From Cypionkella sinensis (GTDB lineage Bacteria; Pseudomonadota; Alphaproteobacteria; Rhodobacterales; Rhodobacteraceae), in the NCBI RefSeq assembly GCF_042646385.1, contig NZ_JBHRTO010000001.1:2604001-2668000 (forward strand): 64,000 nt of DNA. The letters are read 5' to 3'. Shown here piece after piece: positions 59,662 to 64,000 of the stretch. Numbering within the stretch: position 1 is the first letter of the stretch; every line of letters begins with the position of its first letter. Position numbers and translations under genes: made by a program. The notes below the pieces were generated by a model. That model was not told where the DNA came from and did no database searches. It saw nothing but the letters and a program-made list of their open reading frames with translations.

Positions 59662-60273
59662 ATGAACTGGATTGATATACACATATCCGCGCTGATCCAT
59701 CACTATGGTGGCATCGTGCTTTTTGTCTCGCTGACGCTTGAGACATTGGGGCTGCCATTTCCGGGCGAAAGCGCCCTGATCCTGTCGGCGACGCTGGCGG
59801 GATCGGGCAAGATCAGCATCTGGGTGGTGGCCATCTCGGCATGGTGCGGCGCGGTGCTGGGCGACAACATCGCTTATGTCATCGGGCGGAAATACGGGCG
59901 GACGGTGGTCACACAATATGGCGCGCGTTTTGGCGTGACGGAAAGCCGCTATGCGCGTGTCGAAGCGATCTTCGCTCGGTTCGGGCCGCTGATGGTCATC
60001 GCTGCGCGGTTTGTTGTGCTGCTGCGGCAGATGAATGGCTTGGTGGCGGGCACGGCGGGCATGCATTGGGCCGCGTTTGCGCTGTCAAACATGGTTGGCG
60101 CAGCGCTGTGGGTGGGGTTCTGGACGACACTCGCCTATCAATTTGGCCATTCAGCCGATGTGCTGCCTTTCATCGGACGGCACATCGGGCTGCTGGCCTC
60201 TGCGTTGATGGCGCTAGCACTGATCGGTCTGCTTGTCGGATATTGGAGGAAGCATGCCGGACCCAAACCATAA
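59662..60273 (+). CDS. DedA-family membrane protein
   Basis: A 203-residue membrane protein with the DedA signature GGIVLFVSLTLETLGLPFPGESALILSA (E-x-x-G-x-P-x-P-G-E) and the later FARFGPLMVIAARFVVLLRQMNGLVAGTAGMHW, with the conserved F-x-R-F-x-P and R-x-x-x-G features. DedA proteins are linked to lipid-carrier or phospholipid movement across the inner membrane. After three glycosyltransferases it could help recycle a lipid carrier (inference). The ATG at 59662 is chosen over GTG at 59656; no strong ribosome site is seen. Confidence 0.87.
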   Translation: MNWIDIHISALIHHYGGIVLFVSLTLETLGLPFPGESALILSATLAGSGKISIWVVAISAWCGAVLGDNIAYVIGRKYGRTVVTQYGARFGVTESRYARVEAIFARFGPLMVIAARFVVLLRQMNGLVAGTAGMHWAAFALSNMVGAALWVGFWTTLAYQFGHSADVLPFIGRHIGLLASALMALALIGLLVGYWRKHAGPKP

Positions 60274-60296
60274 CGGCCCAGGTCCGGCACGACGTA

Positions 60297-61091
60297 TCAC
60301 TCCATGAACCAACCATGGCTGACGACCAAAGACTGACCTGTCAGCGCATTGGTCGGGAATGCTGCAAACATATGCGCGACTTCGGCGACATCTTCGACGG
60401 TGGTGAATTCTTTATCCACAGTGCCGCCCAGCATGATTTTGTTGACGACATCCTCTTCAGAGATGCCCAGCGTCTTGGCCTGTTCGGGGATCTGCTTTTC
60501 GACCAGCGGCGTTTTCACAAAGCCGGGGCAGATCACGTTCGAGCGCACGCCATGCTCGGCCCCCTCTTTCGCGATCACCTTGTTCAGCCCCAACAACCCG
60601 TGTTTGGCGGTGACATAGGCAGATTTCAACGGTGAGGCCTCTTTCGAATGGACCGAGCCCATGAAGATGATCGAGCCTGAGCCAGCCTTATACATATGCG
60701 GCAGGCAGGCCTTCGAGGTCAGGAAGGCACCGTCAAGATGGATCGACAGCAGCTTTTTCCAATCGTCATAGGGGAATTCTTCCAGTTTGTGCACGATCTG
60801 AATGCCCGCATTCGACACCAGCACGTCGATCTGGCCCCAATGGTCGATCACCGCCTGCACACCGGCATTGACGGCGGCTTCATCGGTGACGTTCATCTCG
60901 ACGCCGATGGCCTCGCCGGGGCCTTTGGCGGTCAATTCCGCTGCGGTGGCTTGGGCGGCATCCAGCCGCAGATCGGCGATCACCACTTTTGCACCATCGG
61001 CGATATAGCGCTCGGCGATGGCTTTGCCGATACCGCTGGCCGAGCCGGTGATGATGCAGACTTTTCCCTTAAGGGTCATGGGGAAGGACAT
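60297..61091 (-). CDS. bdhA: 3-hydroxybutyrate dehydrogenase
   Basis: A 264-residue SDR enzyme that interconverts 3-hydroxybutyrate and acetoacetate with NAD. It has the cofactor motif IITGSASGIGKAIAERY, NAG in LVSNAGIQIVHKLEEFP, the catalytic Ser-Tyr-Lys set (SVHSKEASPLKSAYVTAKHG) and the family ending TALTGQSLVVSHGWFME. The ribosome site AGGAG lies seven bases before the ATG. It is the last gene of a run with acetoacetate decarboxylase and a patatin-like lipase, pointing to ketone-body or polyhydroxybutyrate use. Confidence 0.93.
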   Translation of the reverse strand: MSFPMTLKGKVCIITGSASGIGKAIAERYIADGAKVVIADLRLDAAQATAAELTAKGPGEAIGVEMNVTDEAAVNAGVQAVIDHWGQIDVLVSNAGIQIVHKLEEFPYDDWKKLLSIHLDGAFLTSKACLPHMYKAGSGSIIFMGSVHSKEASPLKSAYVTAKHGLLGLNKVIAKEGAEHGVRSNVICPGFVKTPLVEKQIPEQAKTLGISEEDVVNKIMLGGTVDKEFTTVEDVAEVAHMFAAFPTNALTGQSLVVSHGWFME

Positions 61092-61115
61092 GTTAGGTCT
61101 CCTATGGTTATGCAG

Positions 61116-61862
61116 TTATTTGGCGGGAGCGAGGTAATCATGCACCACGCGGCCCAGACCAAGGGTAAGGTCGGTAAGGATATGGGTGGCCGAGATCACC
61201 TCGCGCACCGGCAGTTGGATCAGCGGGGCAAGCGCATGATCGTGCAGCTCAAGACCAGCCGGACCTTCCCAGGCACCTTTGACGGTGATGTCTTCCAGAT
61301 TGTATTCCACCAACTCGCAGATACGCGGGCTGCAATCGACATGCGGAATGATCTTCAGCAGGTAGGTCGGGGCCTTGAGCGATTCCAGAACCTTTGCGGG
61401 GTCGATGGCGCGATGTTTGTAGCCCATGGTCGCCGAAGCCACTTGCACCGAGCCGACATCGAGCGTTCCGACCAGCGTATCCTTTTCCACCCGCAGACGG
61501 GGTTCGGCGAATTTCTTCGGAAAGCCCCAAATCTCACGCCCGCCGGCAATCGGGCTTTCGTCGTTCAGAAACATCGCATGGCAGTAGCTGCCTTTTCGAC
61601 CCTGAAACTCGACCGGAATGACCTGCCCGGTTTCGGTATAATCACCAAATCCGGTGCTGTCGGGCATTCGGATGAATTCATATTTCACAATCGGATCGGT
61701 AACTTGCAGCGGTTCTGGCACCACCGCGCGCAGGGCTTCAATATCGGTGCGGTAGGTGATGATGAAGAACTCGCGGTTGACAAAGCGGTAGGGGCCTTTG
61801 GGATAGGCCGGGCTGGTCAACGGCATGGCGAAAGCATTGCGGGTGACATCGGCGATCTTCAT
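61116..61862 (-). CDS. adc: Acetoacetate decarboxylase
   Basis: A 248-residue enzyme that decarboxylates acetoacetate to acetone and CO2. It carries the Schiff-base lysine pair in GREIWGFPKKFAEP (about residues 112-119), plus PAYPKGPYRFVNREFFIITYRTD at the N-terminus and MFLNDESPIAGG before the Lys. The length is normal. AAGGA precedes the ATG by about eight bases. It lies between the patatin-like gene and bdhA, so acetoacetate from 3-hydroxybutyrate can be removed. Confidence 0.92.
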   Translation of the reverse strand: MKIADVTRNAFAMPLTSPAYPKGPYRFVNREFFIITYRTDIEALRAVVPEPLQVTDPIVKYEFIRMPDSTGFGDYTETGQVIPVEFQGRKGSYCHAMFLNDESPIAGGREIWGFPKKFAEPRLRVEKDTLVGTLDVGSVQVASATMGYKHRAIDPAKVLESLKAPTYLLKIIPHVDCSPRICELVEYNLEDITVKGAWEGPAGLELHDHALAPLIQLPVREVISATHILTDLTLGLGRVVHDYLAPAK

Positions 61863-61876
61863 GGGCTTGGTCCTTG

Positions 61877-63007
61877 TTAGTGATTGGACAAATCAAACAC
61901 CTGCACGCATTCGGTTGAACGCTGGCGGTTTTTCCAATCGGGGTGATTGACAGTATGTTCGGCATCAGCTTTTCCGGCGTGCCAATGATCCAGCATCGAG
62001 CTGCGCGAAAATTCATAATCCATTGAGCCGCCCTCGTATTTCGTCGGGCGATAGATCAGATGGGCGATGGTGATATGCGGATCCGCCGCGCCCTTCAGAA
62101 GCGCCAGAGCATCCGGGTCGGATTTCATCGCGGCTGGCAGTTTGTCATACAGACGACGGGCGGCGGCGCTCGTGTCATGCAGGCGGCGCATCATATCCGT
62201 GTTAAACCGCGTGCGGCTGGAACACCGGATCTCCTTTTCGCGCGCCTCGCTTTGCCAGACCGATGCCGGCAAAACACCTCGCGCATTGAACAGATCCACC
62301 TGAAAGACACAGAGATCGGACTGCGATTTCTGTTCATCCATGATGTATTGCAGCGGCGTGTTCGAAACGAGGCCACCATCCCAGTAATAAGCGCCCTCGA
62401 TCTCGACGGCCGGGAAACCCGGCGGCAAAGCACCCGAAGCCATGATATGTTCCGGGCCAATGCGCTGGTTGGCGGTATCGAACCACGTCAGATTTCCGGT
62501 TTCGACATTGACCGCGCCAAGGCTGAGGCGGATGTCACCACTGTTCAGCAAATCAAAATCGACCAAGCGCTCCAAAGTCGTGCGCAGCGGGGCGGTGTCG
62601 TAGTAGCTGCTTGCGCCGACAGTGCCGGGGGGCATCAGCGCCGCAGGTGGGATGCGCAGATCGAAAAACCCCGGCACGCCGACCAGCGTGGTCGTCGAAG
62701 CACTGAACTGGTTCAGGAAGGTCCGCGCCCAGATCCCGTCAAAAATGGTGGCAGGCAGAGATTTCGAACTAACTTGCTCCCAGAATGTGCGCAGCCTTTC
62801 AAGGCGTTGATGCGGCGCATTGCCTGCGATGATTGCCGCATTGATCGCGCCAATCGAAATACCCGCCACCCATGAAACATGTCGGGCTTGCTTGATCAGA
62901 CCTTCATATGCCCCGGCCTGATAAGCGCCCAAAGCACCACCGCCTTGCAGCACAAGTGCCACATCTTCGTTGGCACCCCGGTCAGGTTTTGTATGTGTGC
63001 GGGCCAT
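61877..63007 (-). CDS. Patatin-like phospholipase with DUF3734-type C-terminus
   Basis: A 376-residue lipase. The oxyanion motif is LVLQGGGALGAYQAGAY, the nucleophile Ser is in AGISIGAINAAIIAG (G-x-S-x-G) and the catalytic Asp is in YWDGGLVSNTPLQYI. The C-terminal part includes SKEIR-like and HWHAGKADAEHTVNHPDWKNR segments typical of DUF3734. No signal peptide is seen. AAAGGAG lies seven bases before the ATG. It is cotranscribed with adc and bdhA, so it may act on lipid or polyhydroxybutyrate-granule esters (inference). Confidence 0.9.
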   Translation of the reverse strand: MARTHTKPDRGANEDVALVLQGGGALGAYQAGAYEGLIKQARHVSWVAGISIGAINAAIIAGNAPHQRLERLRTFWEQVSSKSLPATIFDGIWARTFLNQFSASTTTLVGVPGFFDLRIPPAALMPPGTVGASSYYDTAPLRTTLERLVDFDLLNSGDIRLSLGAVNVETGNLTWFDTANQRIGPEHIMASGALPPGFPAVEIEGAYYWDGGLVSNTPLQYIMDEQKSQSDLCVFQVDLFNARGVLPASVWQSEAREKEIRCSSRTRFNTDMMRRLHDTSAAARRLYDKLPAAMKSDPDALALLKGAADPHITIAHLIYRPTKYEGGSMDYEFSRSSMLDHWHAGKADAEHTVNHPDWKNRQRSTECVQVFDLSNH

Positions 63008-63009
63008 GT

Positions 63010-63714
63010 TCAGGCTCCTTTCAAGGTCAGATCGGCGACAAGCGGCAAGTGGTCCGAGGCGCGTCTGGCCTCGGGCGTCATGACGGCCTGAATGTCGCGC
63101 AGGGTGAAAGCATCACTCACCGCGATGCGGTCTAGTGCGGCCACGGGTTTGCGGGCGTGAAAGGTGGGTGGGCTGGGCAGAACGCGATACTCTGTCCCTA
63201 GCCCCGCCAGATGCGACAGGCCCGACCATTCATTGAAATCCCCCGCGACCACGCAAGCCTTGGCCTGTGCTTGATCCGCAAAAGCGCGCAGTGCCGCTAG
63301 CTGCCTGCGACGCGATGCGCGCATCAGGCCAAGATGCGTGCCTATGACCCGAAGCAACTGCCCATCAAACCGCAAATCTGCCAACACCGCGCCGCGCGGT
63401 TCCAGCCCAGGCAGATCGGTGTGACGAACTGCCAAGACCTCGATACCGTCGCGGATCAGAATAGCGTTGCCATGCCAGCCAAGGCTGTCTCGCCCATGCG
63501 CGAAAGGAATGTATTGCAGCGGACTACTGTCAAACAACGAAGGCGGTAACGCCGGTGGCCGCAACCCCAGCCGCATATCGGCCTCTTGCAACAGCACAAT
63601 ATCTGCATCCAATGCCTCAATCACCCGCAGTGTGCGCGCAGGGTCACGACGGCGATCATTGCCTAGCGCCTTACGGATATTGTAGGTCGCAATGCGCAAA
63701 TGAATCTCACTCAT
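63010..63714 (-). CDS. Endonuclease/exonuclease/phosphatase-family hydrolase
   Basis: A 234-residue DNase I-like protein with LRIATYNIRKALGNDRRRDP, the Glu in VLLQEADMRLG, VIGTHLGLM, CVVAGDFNEWSG, and the final RASDHLPLVADL with the catalytic Asp-His. The substrate may be a phosphodiester in nucleic acid or lipid. It overlaps the phospholipase D gene by 4 bp and is 2 bp before the patatin gene, so a lipid-related role is reasonable. Confidence 0.88.
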   Translation of the reverse strand: MSEIHLRIATYNIRKALGNDRRRDPARTLRVIEALDADIVLLQEADMRLGLRPPALPPSLFDSSPLQYIPFAHGRDSLGWHGNAILIRDGIEVLAVRHTDLPGLEPRGAVLADLRFDGQLLRVIGTHLGLMRASRRRQLAALRAFADQAQAKACVVAGDFNEWSGLSHLAGLGTEYRVLPSPPTFHARKPVAALDRIAVSDAFTLRDIQAVMTPEARRASDHLPLVADLTLKGA

Positions 63715-64000
63715 AAGATCGGCGCTCCTAGCCGGAAAAAGCCCTCGGCACAGCGACGGGTCAGGCTCGGTGTGATAATCCCCAGCGCGCAGGACGGCTC
63801 CAACGTGCGAAACAAATCGCGCAATCGTGTAACGGATTCAGCATCATAGAGCATCAAGGCCGATTCAAAGTTCAGCAGCATCGACCGCACATCGAAATTT
63901 GCAGAACCGACCCAGGCGAAATCGTCGATGATCCCGGCCTTGGCGTGCAACATCCCCTGACGCAGCCGCAGGATGACACATCCCGCTGCGTGCAGTTCGC
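63711..64000 (-). CDS. Phospholipase D / cardiolipin synthase-family protein, C-terminal part
   Basis: The reading frame is open to the window edge and covers about 95 C-terminal residues. It contains the second HKD catalytic motif MLHAKAGIIDDFAWVGSANFD (His, Lys, Asp and the GSANxD end). The tail (LRDLFRTLEPSCALG... FFRLGAPIL) fits cardiolipin synthase-like proteins. The first HKD half is outside the window, so synthase versus hydrolase cannot be told. It is coupled by ATGA to the next gene. Confidence 0.88.
   Translation of the reverse strand, partial: ELHAAGCVILRLRQGMLHAKAGIIDDFAWVGSANFDVRSMLLNFESALMLYDAESVTRLRDLFRTLEPSCALGIITPSLTRRCAEGFFRLGAPIL

Overview
The window looks like the chromosome of a Rhodobacteraceae-type alphaproteobacterium. 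The DNA is GC-rich, genes are packed into runs joined by 4-bp ATGA/GTGA overlaps, and several gene sets are familiar from that family: an opgG/H/C osmoregulated-glucan operon with a small gene between G and H, a bacterial ALDH16 next to deoC, an AcoR-like GAF/Fis regulator beside an aldehyde dehydrogenase and DUF779, and a bdhA/adc/patatin set. All calls were made by reading the translated sequence; no database search was run. No rRNA, tRNA, CRISPR array, IS element or prophage was seen.

Layout. (1) 1-5602, minus: ThDP-dependent enzyme, HyuA, HyuB and a class I aminotransferase (cut by the window edge), a four-gene translationally coupled catabolic operon of unknown substrate. (2) 5704-8689, minus: GAF/Fis regulator, acetaldehyde-type aldehyde dehydrogenase and DUF779, with a perfect dyad before the dehydrogenase. 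(3) 8924-13639, minus: opgG, a small protein, opgH and opgC for periplasmic glucan synthesis and succinylation. (4) 13983-15547, minus: NicO-type metal exporter and a periplasmic DUF1007 protein. (5) 15731-18288, plus: GNAT acetyltransferase, FadR-type GntR regulator and a DapA-family lyase, followed by a dense array of hairpins. (6) 18577-22829, minus: deoR-family regulator, deoC and ALDH16, a deoxyribose-phosphate to acetate route. (7) 23175-26653, plus: nadA-nadB-nadC, ending in an intrinsic terminator.

(8) 26708-34756: a secreted RTX-type protein (minus) divergent from a LytS/LytTR two-component pair (plus), then a CO/xanthine-dehydrogenase-family molybdenum hydroxylase (M, S, L subunits) with a coupled MoaD-like protein. 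(9) 34879-40828: surface-polysaccharide genes (GT32-like transferase, polysaccharide deacetylase, GT4 transferase, nucleotide-sugar dehydrogenase) and a metallophosphoesterase. (10) 40767-49698, minus: two class III nucleotide cyclases (one fused to a [2Fe-2S] ferredoxin domain and a His-rich membrane domain), a metallo-beta-lactamase-fold hydrolase, a stand-alone cyclic-nucleotide-binding protein, an ABC exporter-like protein whose ATPase motifs are all degenerate, and a DUF3095 protein that itself looks cyclase-like. This is the most unusual region and may be an undescribed cyclic-nucleotide signalling system.

(11) 49968-60273, plus: an oligopeptide-type ABC importer (double ATPase, binding protein, two permeases) running into three glycosyltransferases and a DedA protein. 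(12) 60297-64000, minus: phospholipase D-family protein (cut by the edge), endonuclease/exonuclease/phosphatase protein, patatin-like lipase, acetoacetate decarboxylase and 3-hydroxybutyrate dehydrogenase, tying lipid and ketone-body/PHB metabolism together.
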